DNA of 64,000 nucleotides from Burkholderia humptydooensis (lineage in GTDB: Bacteria; Pseudomonadota; Gammaproteobacteria; Burkholderiales; Burkholderiaceae), in assembly GCF_001513745.1 (NCBI RefSeq), contig NZ_CP013381.1, forward strand, positions 124,001-188,000. Reading direction: 5' to 3'. Positions 17,196 through 26,638 of this stretch are shown here, piece after piece (the first letter of the stretch is position 1; each line of letters begins with the position of its first letter). A program made the position numbers and the translations under genes. The notes beneath the pieces are model-generated. The model saw only the letters and a list, made by a program, of their open reading frames with translations, did not search any database and was not told the DNA's origin.

Positions 17196-18050
17196 TCAGC
17201 CTTTTACGGCGCCGAGGCTCAACCCCTCGACGAGGTAGCGTTGGGCAAACAGTGCGATCGTGGCGGTGGGAAGAACGCTGAGCATCAGCGCAGCGGCTAT
17301 CTGCCCGTACTGGATGCCCGATGCGGTAATGAACGCCATTGCGCCCACGGTCACTGGTTGCACCGACGACGAGCCCAGGATCAGCGCGAAGACGAAGTTG
17401 TTCCACGCAAAGATGAAAGCCAGCAAGCCGGCGGCCGCGATGCCCGGGCGCGCCAGCGGGATGGCGATCTTGAAGAAACTCCTCAGCCAGCTGTGGCCGT
17501 CCAGGCGGTAAGCGTGTTCGATATCCGGCGAGATGTCCTCGAAGTATCCGCGCACGATCCACAGGATCAGCGGCAGCGTAATCAGCTGGTATACCCAGAT
17601 CAGGCCCGCATACGTGTCGTACAGTCCGATCTCCTGAAAATACAGTTGAAGCGGCAGCAGCACGAGGATTGGCGGAGCGAAGCGAAACGACAGCAGCATG
17701 AACGCGATGTCCTCGCCGAGCCTGAACTTGAATCGCGCGAACGCGTAGGCGGCGGGAATGCCCAGGATCAGCGAAAGCGCGACCGAAACTGACGACAGCA
17801 ACATGCTGTTGCCAAGGTTCATGATGTAGTCGCTCGTCAGCGTGCCGACGTCGGTCTTGAGCTCGCCCCTGATCAAAGAGACGTAGTTGCCGAGCGTCGG
17901 CTCGAAGATCAGCGAGGGTGTCGAGCGGAGGATATCCTGGTTCGTCATGAAGCTCATCAGCAGCACCCACACGAACGGAAACAGGAAGAACAGACCCACC
18001 GCCGTAAGGGCGGCGACACGGCCCGCGCGTAACAAGAAAGCGAAATTCAT
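17196..18050 (-). CDS. ABC transporter permease, MalG type
   Basis: 284 residues from MNFAFLLRAGRVAALTAVGL. Six hydrophobic segments are readable, the first being TAVGLFFLFPFVWVLLMSF. The ATPase-docking EAA loop reads EHAYRLDGHSWLRSFFKIAI, with Glu-His-Ala in place of Glu-Ala-Ala. An open frame extends further upstream but overlaps the first permease gene and has no motif, so the shorter start is used. The family puts this protein in the inner membrane as the second half of a CUT1-type sugar importer. It lies between the MalF-type permease and the degenerate ATPase gene. Confidence 0.83.
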   Translation of the reverse strand: MNFAFLLRAGRVAALTAVGLFFLFPFVWVLLMSFMTNQDILRSTPSLIFEPTLGNYVSLIRGELKTDVGTLTSDYIMNLGNSMLLSSVSVALSLILGIPAAYAFARFKFRLGEDIAFMLLSFRFAPPILVLLPLQLYFQEIGLYDTYAGLIWVYQLITLPLILWIVRGYFEDISPDIEHAYRLDGHSWLRSFFKIAIPLARPGIAAAGLLAFIFAWNNFVFALILGSSSVQPVTVGAMAFITASGIQYGQIAAALMLSVLPTATIALFAQRYLVEGLSLGAVKG

Positions 18051-18067
18051 GACAGATGTCGCCCCGT

Positions 18068-18994
18068 TCAGAGTTGACCCCGGGCTCGCTGCCGGAGCTT
18101 GAGCCAGTGCTTGATGAATACCGTGGACAGCGCGTACGTAATCGCCCAAAGCACGAGCACCAGCGCCGCCGACTTCCCGATGTTGGAAAAGCTGAATGCA
18201 TCGAGGTACGCCTGGATTTGGAAAACCGTGAGCACGTTGCCGGGTCCGCCCTGGGTCATCGAGTAGATAATGTCGAACTGCTGGATCGAGTCGAGCATGC
18301 GAAACATGCCCGCTGTGAGGATGTAAGGCAGCAGCATGGGCAGCGTGATGCGAAAGAACACGAATGTAGCCGGCACTCCGTCGAGCTCGGCCGCCTCGAA
18401 GGGCTGGCGCGGCAGCGCGCGCAACCCTGCCAGCAGCAGCACGGTGATGAAGGGCGTGTACACCCAAGTGTCGACCAGCACGACCGTGAACATCGCGCTG
18501 CCGGGCCTGGACGCCCAGCCGAAGTCGGTGATGCCTACGAGGCCGAGCAGCCAGTTCAGCACGCCGAACCCCGGGTTGGTCATCAGCTTCCACATCAGGC
18601 TGGCGATCGCCGGCGCGACCATTAGCGGGAGGATCAGCAGCACGCTTATCGCGTTGTTCACAGCGTTTCGCTTCTGCAGCAGGAGCGCAATGCCCAGTCC
18701 GAGCAGTAGTTGGACGCCCACCGTCGCGACGGTGTAGACAAGCGACACGCGCACGGTATTCCAGAACTCGCTGTCGGTGAACAGGCTCCAGTAGTTGTCG
18801 AACCAGATGTACGCGCGCGCGTCCGGGAACGACAGGTTATAGCGCTGGAACGAATAGCCGACGGCCGTGAAGAAAGGGATCAGAATTCCGATACAGGCCA
18901 GTAGCGCCGGGAGGCTCAGCAAATATGGCAGCGCAGCGTGGATACGCAAGGCGCGCCGCGGCTTGCGCTCGTCGCGAAGCGAGAGGGTATACAC
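18068..18994 (-). CDS. ABC transporter permease, MalF type
   Basis: 308 residues from a GTG that has GGAG nine bases upstream; an ATG 17 codons earlier is possible but lacks such a site. Hydrophobic helices include LPYLLSLPALLACIGILIPF and VSLVYTVATVGVQLLLGLGI, and the EAA loop is EAAELDGVPATFVFFRITLP. Family: binding-protein-dependent transport permease of CUT1 sugar importers. It forms the membrane channel with the MalG-type partner downstream. About 120 bp separate it from the binding-protein gene, the largest gap in the operon, but I see no clear terminator there. Confidence 0.84.
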   Translation of the reverse strand: MYTLSLRDERKPRRALRIHAALPYLLSLPALLACIGILIPFFTAVGYSFQRYNLSFPDARAYIWFDNYWSLFTDSEFWNTVRVSLVYTVATVGVQLLLGLGIALLLQKRNAVNNAISVLLILPLMVAPAIASLMWKLMTNPGFGVLNWLLGLVGITDFGWASRPGSAMFTVVLVDTWVYTPFITVLLLAGLRALPRQPFEAAELDGVPATFVFFRITLPMLLPYILTAGMFRMLDSIQQFDIIYSMTQGGPGNVLTVFQIQAYLDAFSFSNIGKSAALVLVLWAITYALSTVFIKHWLKLRQRARGQL

Positions 18995-19115
18995 GGTAAT
19001 GCTCCAATATGACGACCGGGGCAACCGGAGCGCGCCTGCGGTCAAGGGAACAAACCGGCCGGCACGAAGACGTCTGCCGGCCTCGAACGGGGCGAACGCC
19101 CCCAGCTCGTGACGA

Positions 19116-20558
19116 TCAGGCCAGGCCGACGTCCCGAAGCTGGCGGGTCAGGCTCTCGACCAGCTTGTCCAGCCCTTCGTCCACCGGCACCTGGCCTCCG
19201 TACATCTGCTGCAGCATCGCCGCCCACTCGGTCGCGAATTCAGGGAACAGCTGCTGCGGCGTGAAATAGACCTTGGCATTGGCGATCGAATCCTGGTACT
19301 GCTTCAGGTAGCCCGGATAACTCTTCTCCAAGCGTTGCTGAAAGTCCGGGTTAGCCCAGATCGACTTGCGGATCGGGTCGACCAGATCGCCCTTCGTCGC
19401 GCCGAACGTCGTGTTCTCGGTGCCGGTCGCCCACTGCATGAAGTACCAGGCGGCTTCTTTTTGCCGGGAAAATTCGCTCATCGCAAAGGACCAGATCCAG
19501 ACGTTGGGCGTTGGCGCCTTGGCGGCGGGATTGGGCGTGAAGGCCGCGTACGCGAGATTGCCGGCCTCCTTGTTGGAGCCGCCGTTCATGAAGTAGCCAA
19601 GGATGTCGGCGTCGTAGATCATCGCCGACTGGCCTGCACCCAGGTCGTTGCCGACCTCGTACCAGGTGTAGTTGGTCCAGTTCTTCGGGCCGGCGTTCTT
19701 GAGCATGTCGATCCACATCTTGTGGAAGGCCTTGCTCTGCGGACTGTTCATTGCCGGGACAATTTTGCCTCCCGCATTCGTGAAGTCCTTGCCGCCATAG
19801 TTGATGTAGCCCGACAGGAACCCGGCGTGGATTGTCGCCCACGAGCGAGAACCGCGCACACCGACGCCATACATCTTGCCTGTCTTGCTGACGGCCTTGG
19901 CTTTCTCTATCAGGTCGGGCAGGCTCTTTGGCGCCTTCATGCCCAACGCGTCCAATGCCTTTTTGTTATAGCTCAGCGAATTCAGCTCAAAGCCCCACGG
20001 CAACGCCCACTGCTTCGAGCCTGCGCTGCCGAGCTGCGAACCCGCCTTGCCGTCCCACGCGGTCGAGGTCCGCAGGCCGTCATAGACATCGTCCCATCTG
20101 TAGGCATCGGATGTGAGATTTGGATTCCTAAGGAAAATGTTCAAATCGACAATCTGGCGAGCCGGACCGTACTTCCACGTCTGATAGGCGCCCGTCATGA
20201 AGGCGTCGTATTGGCTCGACTTGCTCGCCAGCGCGGAAGTGACCTTGTCGAAGTACACGTCTTCAGGGAAGATATCGTAGGTGACGTTAATGCCCGTCAG
20301 CGCCTTGAAATTTTCCAGGTTCTTCAGCATTGCGTCGACATACGGGTGCTTGTTCAGCAGGAGCTTGATCGCCTTGCCTTGGTGCTTTCTGAAATCCACG
20401 CCGCCTGCGGCCAGCGCTTCGGTGGACACAGCGTTGAGCGCAATGCCGGCAACGGCGGTAGAAAAGCCCATCGCGCTCGCCCGGATCAGGAACTCGCGGC
20501 GGCCTAGACGGTTCTCGAGCGTCGCGCGGGCCAAAGCCTTCAGTGCATCGGACATCAT
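19116..20558 (-). CDS. Periplasmic solute-binding protein of the polyol ABC importer (Tat signal)
   Basis: 480 residues with AGGAG before a double ATG. The leader NRLGRREFLIRASAMGF followed by a hydrophobic run and ALAAG is a twin-arginine signal, so export in folded form is predicted. The mature part is a family 1 extracellular solute-binding protein (TGINVTYDIFPEDVYFDKVT, YDAFMTGAYQTWKYG, NWTNYTWYEVGNDLGAGQSA). It captures the substrate in the periplasm and delivers it to the two permeases. It is the second gene of the operon, 30 bp after the regulator gene. Ligand is unknown; neighbours suggest a linear polyol such as erythritol. Confidence 0.84.
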   Translation of the reverse strand: MMSDALKALARATLENRLGRREFLIRASAMGFSTAVAGIALNAVSTEALAAGGVDFRKHQGKAIKLLLNKHPYVDAMLKNLENFKALTGINVTYDIFPEDVYFDKVTSALASKSSQYDAFMTGAYQTWKYGPARQIVDLNIFLRNPNLTSDAYRWDDVYDGLRTSTAWDGKAGSQLGSAGSKQWALPWGFELNSLSYNKKALDALGMKAPKSLPDLIEKAKAVSKTGKMYGVGVRGSRSWATIHAGFLSGYINYGGKDFTNAGGKIVPAMNSPQSKAFHKMWIDMLKNAGPKNWTNYTWYEVGNDLGAGQSAMIYDADILGYFMNGGSNKEAGNLAYAAFTPNPAAKAPTPNVWIWSFAMSEFSRQKEAAWYFMQWATGTENTTFGATKGDLVDPIRKSIWANPDFQQRLEKSYPGYLKQYQDSIANAKVYFTPQQLFPEFATEWAAMLQQMYGGQVPVDEGLDKLVESLTRQLRDVGLA

Positions 20559-20588
20559 AGTCTCCTCTTCCTCTTGGTGTATGGATCG

Positions 20589-21548
20589 CTAGCACGCATC
20601 GGCCGCCGGCCGAAGCACTTGCTTCGCAGTCGCCTCGTCCACAATCAGCGCGGTGAGAACACCGCTACGCAGGACGGCACGAATCGCGTCGGTCTTGTAT
20701 GTGCCGCCCGCGACGCCGAGCACGTCGCGGCCTCGCAGGTCGTCGAGTGATACTCCGACAGCGCGTTCGTTCAATTCGCTATCCACGAGCGTGCCCTGTG
20801 CGTCGACGAAGCGACCGGCCAGCTCGCCCACCGCGCCCGCGCGCAGCAAGCGCGCGCGATCCTCCGGCGTGATCGAGTGAAAGCGCTGCAGGTGGGTGTC
20901 GGGGCCCAGGTCGCCGATGCCAACCACGCAAAGCTGGCATGCACGTATTAGCTCGAAGACGTGCTGCACCCCGCTCTGAGCTACCAACACGCGAGCATCG
21001 GCGCTGCTATCGGCGATGAAAGGTACCGGCAGGAAAAAGCACTCGCCGCCGGTACGCTCGGTCAGGCGTGCGATCACGTCATAGGGGTTGGCAGCAGAAC
21101 TTCGCGTCAGGCTGCCTAGCATCGAGACAAAGCGCACGTTCGGCAACTGCAGATGCGGCAACCGCTCGACCATTGCCGCCAGCGTGCGGCCATGTCCGAC
21201 ACCGACCGTACTCAATTCGCCACTTTCCAACCTGCGCGCGAGCGTGCGCGCGGCGGCGACAGCGAGAGCGGCAATCTCGCTGCCCGGTTCACCGTTTTCG
21301 TCGATGGATGGCACGACGGTGCAGCGCTTCAGCCCGAATGCCTTCATCAGCTCTTCCTCGAGGGCGATGCAGTCGGTCGGCACGCCTTCGATCCAGAACT
21401 TCACCAGACCGTTCTGCGTCGCAGCCGCAATCAGGCGGTGCGCCTTGACACGCGAGATGGTCAACCGGTCGGCGATTTGTTCTTGCGTGTAGCCGCCGAC
21501 GTATGCCAGCCAAGCGGCTCGAAGGGAGAGACTTTGTTCGGAATCCAT
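20589..21548 (-). CDS. SorC-family sugar-binding transcriptional regulator, EryD-like
   Basis: 319 residues. The N-terminal helix-turn-helix is YTQEQIADRLTISRVKAHRL (about residues 20-40), followed by the SorC sugar-phosphate-binding domain with VGVGHGRTLAAMVERL, CVVGIGDLG and VAGGTYKTDAIRAVLRSG. EryD, the erythritol operon repressor of Brucella, belongs to the same family. Encoding it first in the operon implies autoregulation, with induction when a pathway sugar phosphate binds. I see no Shine-Dalgarno sequence before the ATG. The upstream promoter region (21549-21650) is short because it abuts the truncated RND efflux genes, so part of the original control region may be missing. Confidence 0.82.
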   Translation of the reverse strand: MDSEQSLSLRAAWLAYVGGYTQEQIADRLTISRVKAHRLIAAATQNGLVKFWIEGVPTDCIALEEELMKAFGLKRCTVVPSIDENGEPGSEIAALAVAAARTLARRLESGELSTVGVGHGRTLAAMVERLPHLQLPNVRFVSMLGSLTRSSAANPYDVIARLTERTGGECFFLPVPFIADSSADARVLVAQSGVQHVFELIRACQLCVVGIGDLGPDTHLQRFHSITPEDRARLLRAGAVGELAGRFVDAQGTLVDSELNERAVGVSLDDLRGRDVLGVAGGTYKTDAIRAVLRSGVLTALIVDEATAKQVLRPAADAC

Positions 21549-21666
21549 CGATCAAGGAACGGAGGAAATTGATCCTGACGACAACGATCTATGAAAATTA
21601 GTACGGTGTCTGTGATTTTGTTCATCGTAAGTAGCGAGAATCATCAGGTCAAGCAGGGACTCATAG

Positions 21667-21969
21667 GTGTTTTCCCACCCGTCAACCGCCATGCTGATGC
21701 CCGGCATGCGCCTGACTGCCGATATTGCGGTGTCGCAGCTACAACACTGGATCGTGCCGCGCTCGGCGGTGCTGCGCGATGCAAAAGGCGATTATGTGTT
21801 CCAGATCGATCGAGGCCATGCCCGACGCGTGAACGTCGTGACAGCGGTCGATCAGGGCGTGACGCTCGGTGTTGACGGCACACTTGATGCCGGCAGGCCG
21901 GTCGTCGTGATTGGCAACTACGAATTGAAAGACGGCATGGCCGTGCGGGTAACGGGAGCCGCACGATGA
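21667..21969 (+). pseudogene. RND efflux membrane-fusion protein, C-terminal fragment
   Basis: About 100 codons read HPSTAMLMPGMRLTADIAVS, WIVPRSAVLRDAKGDYVFQI and GRPVVVIGNYELKDGMAV: the last beta-barrel and membrane-proximal domain of an HlyD/AcrA-type adaptor. The N-terminal two-thirds, including the signal peptide and hairpin, are missing; homology stops near 21660, where the polyol regulator's upstream region begins. The last four bases overlap the RND permease start (ATGA), showing the original adaptor-pump operon. Not functional. Confidence 0.82.
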
Positions 21970-22479
21970 CATTCAGCCAGTGGATGCAGCACCACCGGCG
22001 CTCGGTGCTCTTCATCGTCGCGCTGTTCGCGGTCGGCGGCATACTGACCGCATTCCGCCTGCCGACGTCGCTTTTTCCGGCCGTGGCATTCCCTCGCGTC
22101 GTCGTCTCTCTCGATGCAGGCGACCGGCCGGCCGAACAGATGGCAGCTGTCGTGACGGCGCCCGTCGAGGAAGCGGTTCGCCGTGTGCCGGGCGTGCAGG
22201 ATCTCCAGTCGACCAGCAGCCGGGGCAATGGCATGGTCTCCATCAACTTCGACTGGGGTACGGACATGGCGCAGGCGACGCTGCAGGTACAGGCAGCCGT
22301 CGGCGCGATCCTGTCGAAGCTGCCGCCCGGCACGACGATGGACGTCAAGCGGATGGACCCGACGGCGTTTCCGATCATTGCGTACAGCCTGACCTCACAA
22401 ACCCAGTCGCAGACAGCGCTCTACGAGCTTGCGCAATACCAGATCCGGCCTCTGTTGTCGTCAATCCCGGGCATCGCGA
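21966..22479 (+). pseudogene. RND efflux pump inner-membrane transporter, N-terminal fragment
   Basis: The first 171 residues or so of an AcrB-superfamily pump of roughly 1000 residues: a first membrane helix (LFIVALFAVGGILTAFRLPT) and the start of the periplasmic porter domain (FPAVAFPRVVVSLDAGDRPA, VEEAVRRVPGVQDLQSTSSR). The frame is cut at position 22480 by the end of an ISAs1-family element (CAGGGC). With the adaptor upstream also truncated, the whole pump is dead. Its substrate cannot be told from the fragment. Confidence 0.85.
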
Positions 22480-23177
22480 CAGGGCTTCCGCATGAAGGGC
22501 CGCGTCAGGCAAGGCCAAGGATGTCGTCGCGCATGGCGGTATCCCATGCAGCGAGGTTACGGATATTCTTCAGGCTGACCTTTTTCGGCTGGCGGTTCTG
22601 GGCCAGCCGGGCGAGATTGAGGGTGATCTTACGCAGGCTGGCCATGTTCCGGGCGGCCACGGTATCACGAATCAGGCTCGCATCCTCGCCCCAAGACACG
22701 TCCAGTACCCAGTGCAGTTGATTCTCGATGCCCCAGTGGGCACGGATGAGTTGGGCCATCTGGGCCGCTTTCACGGCTTTCGAGCTGATGTAATAGCAAC
22801 GCTCGGTCGTCACCTTCTGGCCGATCTGGCGTGTGCGCTCGAGCATCACCAGCCGCTGGAGACCCGCCCAATGCTGTCCTGTACTCGCCAGCCACGCCAC
22901 ATCCTCACTGACCCGGCAAACCCGCGTCTCCAGCCGCCCGTGGCCCTTGTCATGTTCAGTGTGCTCCCAGTACGAGCCTTCGAGCTTGCCATCGTGCGCG
23001 GCCTCAAACCACTGGCGGACACCTTCGGCCAGTCGCGGCTGATTGTCCTTGACCGCTAGCACATAGTCCGCTCCGGCCTCGACGATCGTGTGGGCAATCC
23101 CAAGCTGGGTGCCGATCGCATCGATGGTCACCGTCGCGCCCTGCAGATCGAGCGCGGCCAGCAGTTCCGGAATCGCC
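22480..23177 (-). mobile_element. ISAs1-family element, 5' part removed by IS66 insertion
   Basis: One end begins CAGGGC at 22480, the usual terminal start of ISAs1 elements, inside the RND pump gene. The transposase frame (stop at 22505) reads TAIPELLAALDLQGATVTID, VKDNQPRLAEGVRQWFEAA, then CYYISS and LIRAHWGIENQLHWVLDVSW, i.e. the DDE domain with the C-terminal His-Trp-x-Ile-Glu-Asn block. About 225 of roughly 380 codons remain. The other end is replaced by the terminal repeat of the IS66 element at 23178, and the missing half does not appear on the far side of that element. Confidence 0.82.
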
Positions 23178-23265
23178 GTAAGCACCTCACGACGGCCGTC
23201 CACAATGCGACGCCCGCGTGAAGCATGATCGGGATTCGGGCTACCTGGATCTCACTGGCTGGCAA

Positions 23266-24819
23266 TCATGCAGGCGATGGTGCTGGATCCGGCTGCCGGG
23301 GCAGTTTCTTGGCGACGTTCCAGGGTAGCAGTTCGTCGATGCGGTTGATGGGATGGTCAGCGATATGGGTCAGGACGTATTCGAGGTAGGCGCGCGGGTT
23401 GATCCCGTTGAGCTTGCACGTGCCGATCAGGCCGTACATCGCCGCAGCCCGCTCGCCCCCGCTATCGGAGCCGGCGAACAGGAAGTTCTTGCGACCCAGA
23501 CTCACACAGCGCAGCGCGTTTTCGGCCAAGGCGTTGCTGATCTCGGCACGGCCCTCTTCGCAGTACAGCATGAGCGCGTCCCACTGGTTGAGCGAGTAAC
23601 GGATTGCCTTGGCCAGCTCGGATTTCTTCGACAGCGTCGCGAGCTTGTCCGTCATCCACGCCTTGATGGCTGCCAGCAGCGGCGCGCTTTTCTCCCGCCG
23701 CACGCGCAGTCGTTCAGCGGCGGGTTGGCCGCGGATATCGGCCTCGATGCCGTAGAGTTCGCCGATCAATTCGAGTACCTGTCGGGTCGCGTCGGTCGGC
23801 GTGCGGTCGTGAACCTCGTAGATGTACCGTCTCGCGTGGTCCCAACATGCAGCTTCACGGATCTTGCCGCTCTCGTACAGTTCGTTGAAGCCGCTATAGG
23901 CGTCGGCCTGCAGGATGCCCTTGAATCCGGCGAGATGGGTCTGCGGGTGGATGCCCTTGCGGTCCGGCGAGTAGGCAAACCACACCGCAGCCGGTTCCGT
24001 CGAGCCCGAACGGCTGTCGTCGCGCACGTACACCCAGAGCCGTCCGGTCTTCGTCTTCTTGTTGCCCGGCGCGAGCACCGGGATCGGCGTGTCGTCCGCG
24101 TGCAGCTTGGACGGTGCCATCGTGTAGCGGCGCAGCGCCTCAGTCAGCGGCTCGCAAAGCGCCTCGCACTGGCCGACCCAGCGGCCCATGCTGGCCGGAT
24201 CGAGCTTCACGCCGTCGCGCGCGGCAATCTGCGACTGCCGGTACAACGGCGTGTGGTCCGCGTACTTCGAGACGAGGATGTCGGCCAGCAGGCTCGGATG
24301 GGCGATGCTGCGCGTGATCGGCAAGCCCGGCATCGGCGACTGCGAGACATGGTGCCCGCACGGACAGACCGTCTTGCGCCGGATCGTGCGAATCACCTTG
24401 AACACTGCCGCGACCCGGGCGAGTTGCTCGGACACGTCTTCTCCGAGTGGCTGCATGGCGCTGCCGCACTTCGGGCAGGTCGCATCAGCGTCCAGCACAC
24501 GTTCTTCGCGCGGCAGATGTGGCGGCAGCGCCTCTTTCGGCGACGCGTCGCCGACCGGCGTGCTTGCGCTCGATTGGCGGGCACGCCGCACATCAGCGAC
24601 ACCACGCCCACCCGTCAGATCCTCGAGATGCGTCTCGAGTCGCGCGACCTCCCGATCCAACTGTTCGGACTTGCGTCCGAATTGCATGCGCTTGAGCTTG
24701 TCGATCTGCGCCTTGAGGTGCTCAATCTCAAGATCGCGTTCGGCAAGCTGGGCACGGGCCTCGCTCAGCAAGGCCCGCAGCGTTTCAACATCGTCAGGAA
24801 GTTCGGCGCCGTTCGACAT
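23266..24819 (-). CDS. tnpC: IS66-family transposase TnpC
   Basis: 517 residues, full length. N-terminal leucine zipper-like helix ([20 protein letters not shown]), zinc-ribbon [19 protein letters not shown] with TVCPCGHH, and the DDE domain with [20 protein letters not shown] (first Asp), [12 protein letters not shown] (second Asp) and [20 protein letters not shown] (Glu). It ends with the usual small C-terminal domain ([20 protein letters not shown]). It is the catalytic transposase of the IS66 element. The IS256 insertion lies only 17 bp upstream of its start codon, separating it from tnpA-tnpB and probably from their promoter. Confidence 0.92.
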   Translation of the reverse strand: MSNGAELPDDVETLRALLSEARAQLAERDLEIEHLKAQIDKLKRMQFGRKSEQLDREVARLETHLEDLTGGRGVADVRRARQSSASTPVGDASPKEALPPHLPREERVLDADATCPKCGSAMQPLGEDVSEQLARVAAVFKVIRTIRRKTVCPCGHHVSQSPMPGLPITRSIAHPSLLADILVSKYADHTPLYRQSQIAARDGVKLDPASMGRWVGQCEALCEPLTEALRRYTMAPSKLHADDTPIPVLAPGNKKTKTGRLWVYVRDDSRSGSTEPAAVWFAYSPDRKGIHPQTHLAGFKGILQADAYSGFNELYESGKIREAACWDHARRYIYEVHDRTPTDATRQVLELIGELYGIEADIRGQPAAERLRVRREKSAPLLAAIKAWMTDKLATLSKKSELAKAIRYSLNQWDALMLYCEEGRAEISNALAENALRCVSLGRKNFLFAGSDSGGERAAAMYGLIGTCKLNGINPRAYLEYVLTHIADHPINRIDELLPWNVAKKLPRQPDPAPSPA

Positions 24820-24827
24820 GCGGCGCA

Positions 24828-24836
24828 GTTTACGAG
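24828..24836. repeat. 9-bp target-site duplication of the IS256 element, left copy
   Basis: GTTTACGAG immediately before the left end of the IS256-family element; the identical 9-mer follows its right end at 26272-26280. This length is normal for the family and shows a simple transposition into IS66. Confidence 0.9.
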
Positions 24837-26271
24837 GAGCTAATGTCGAATTTGGTGTACGGCGGGTGGTCGGCGGGAAATGAGAAGGCGGTGGCGGTTA
24901 GCTGAAAATGTTGCTTTCCACGGTAACACCCAGCAACCGAACTCCACCACCATGGCGAAACGTACGCAGGAAACAAACGGCAGTCAAGCAGCAACGGAAG
25001 TGAAGGGCCTGCCCGGTCTGGACGACCTGATCCAGCAGGGCGCGCGGCAGATTATCCAGCAGGCGATCGAGGCGGAATTGGCGGCATTGCTCGAGCAGTA
25101 TTCGAACGTGAAAACGCTGGACGGACGGCGCGCGATCGTGCGCAACGGCTATCTGCCCGAACGCGAGGTCGTCACGGCAGTCGGGCCCGTGCCGGTTCAG
25201 GTGCCCAAGGTGCGTGACCGTTCGGGCTCGGGCGTGAAGTTCAACTCGAACATCGTGCCGCCCTACGTGCGCAAGTCGCCCCGGGTGAGCGCGGCGCTGC
25301 CGTGGCTTTACCTGCGCGGTGTTTCCACCGGCGACATGAGCGAAGCGTTCAGCGTGCTGCTCGGCGAACAAGCCAAAGGCCTCTCGCCCAATGTCGTGGT
25401 GCGCCTGAAGGCGCAATGGGCCGACGAGTTCGAGCGATGGAACAAACGCGACCTGTCGGGCTCGCGCTGGGTCTACTGGTGGGCTGATGGCATTCACACC
25501 GGCGCGCGCAGCGAAGACTCCGATGGCCAGTGCCTGCTGGTGATCATCGGCGTGAAGCCGGACGGGAGCAAGGAGCGCGTGGCGCTCGCCGACGGCTATC
25601 GCGAATCGAAGGATTCGTGGCGTGACCTGTTGCTGGACCTGAAGGCACGCGGGCTGCAGGCCGGCCCGCTGCTGGCTACTGGCGACGGCGCGATGGGCCT
25701 GTGGGCGGCGCTTGAAGAAGTGTTCCCGCAGACCAGGCAACAACGCTGCTGGTTCCACAAGATCGGCAACGTGCTCAACGCTCTGCCGAAATCGCAGCAC
25801 GGCCGCGCCAAGGCTGCCCTGTCTGAAATCTGGAATGCGGCAACGCGAGCCGAGGCCATCGTCGCGTTCAACCAGTTCGTTGCGACGTATTCGGCCAAAT
25901 ATCCCAAGGCCGCTGAGAAGGTCACGAAGGACCGCGACGAGTTGCTCGCGTTCTACGACTTTCCAGCTGAACACTGGCAGCATCTGCGAACGACCAACCC
26001 GATCGAATCGACGTTTGCGACGGTACGTCATCGCACAACGCGTACGCGCAACTGTCTGTCGCGCGCGACCTTCCTTGGTCTGGCATTCAAGCTGATCGAA
26101 TCGGCTGAACAGTCGTGGCGCCGTATCCGCGGCGTGGACAAGATCGAACAGCTCATGAACGGCATTCCCTTCAAGGATGGTACCCCGGTGACCGAAAGCA
26201 CACCGGCTCAGCAACCGCTCGCCGCCTGATCATGCCGCCGACTGCTGATACACCAGATTTGACAACTGCTC
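24837..26271 (+). mobile_element. IS256-family insertion sequence (1435 bp)
   Basis: Imperfect terminal inverted repeats of 23 bp (18 matches): left GAGCTAATGTCGAATTTGG at 24837-24859, right GAGCAGTTGTCAAATCTGG (reverse complement) at 26249-26271. It is flanked by the 9-bp duplication GTTTACGAG and holds one full-length transposase gene. Every part looks intact, so this is the youngest insertion in the nest and potentially still mobile. Confidence 0.9.
24952..26229 (+). CDS. IS256-family (Mutator-type) transposase
   Basis: 425 residues from MAKRTQETNGSQAATEVKGL; a longer in-frame start at 24880 reads through the terminal region and is rejected. The DDE catalytic domain is visible: YWWADGIHTGARSEDSDGQC (first Asp), GPLLATGDGAMGLWAALEEV (second Asp), QRCWFHKIGNVLNALPKSQH and LRTTNPIESTFATVRHRTTR (Glu in Pro-Ile-Glu-Ser). 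Length is normal and no frameshift is seen. It lies antisense to the IS66 genes. Confidence 0.93.
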   Translation: MAKRTQETNGSQAATEVKGLPGLDDLIQQGARQIIQQAIEAELAALLEQYSNVKTLDGRRAIVRNGYLPEREVVTAVGPVPVQVPKVRDRSGSGVKFNSNIVPPYVRKSPRVSAALPWLYLRGVSTGDMSEAFSVLLGEQAKGLSPNVVVRLKAQWADEFERWNKRDLSGSRWVYWWADGIHTGARSEDSDGQCLLVIIGVKPDGSKERVALADGYRESKDSWRDLLLDLKARGLQAGPLLATGDGAMGLWAALEEVFPQTRQQRCWFHKIGNVLNALPKSQHGRAKAALSEIWNAATRAEAIVAFNQFVATYSAKYPKAAEKVTKDRDELLAFYDFPAEHWQHLRTTNPIESTFATVRHRTTRTRNCLSRATFLGLAFKLIESAEQSWRRIRGVDKIEQLMNGIPFKDGTPVTESTPAQQPLAA

Positions 26272-26280
26272 GTTTACGAG
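26272..26280. repeat. 9-bp target-site duplication of the IS256 element, right copy
   Basis: GTTTACGAG directly after the right terminal repeat, identical to 24828-24836. Confidence 0.9.
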
Positions 26281-26293
26281 CCTTCTTCGCGGT

Positions 26294-26638
26294 TTACAAC
26301 ATCGACAGTGCAGCGGTACGGCGCGGCTGCCGCCAATCGATGCCTTCGAGCAACATCGACAGTTGTGCCGCCGTCAGATGAACCTTGCCACCATCAGCCT
26401 GGGGCCAGACGAAACGGCCACGCTCAAGCCGCTTCGCGAGAAGCCAGAGCCCGTCATCGGTCGCCCACAGGACCTTCACGAGATCGCCGCGACGACCGCG
26501 GAAGATGAACACATTGCCGCCCAGCGGATTCTCCTCGAGCGCCGTCTGCACCTTTGCCGCCAGCCCCTGGAACCCGCAGCGCATGTCGGTGACGCCCGCC
26601 ACCAGCCAGACGCGTGTACCCGTGGGCGGAGCAATCAC
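26294..26638 (-). CDS. tnpB: IS66 accessory protein TnpB (Orf2)
   Basis: 114 residues. It opens with MIAPPTGTRVWLVAGVTDMR and contains GNVFIFRGRRGDLVKVLWAT, the hallmark of the IS66 Orf2 family; then DGLWLLAKRLERGRFVWPQA. It is required for transposition in IS66 elements that carry it, but its biochemical role is unclear. The start overlaps the tnpA stop by four bases. The expected short gap to tnpC is now filled by the IS256 element, which begins only a few bases after the tnpB stop. Confidence 0.9.
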   Translation of the reverse strand: MIAPPTGTRVWLVAGVTDMRCGFQGLAAKVQTALEENPLGGNVFIFRGRRGDLVKVLWATDDGLWLLAKRLERGRFVWPQADGGKVHLTAAQLSMLLEGIDWRQPRRTAALSML

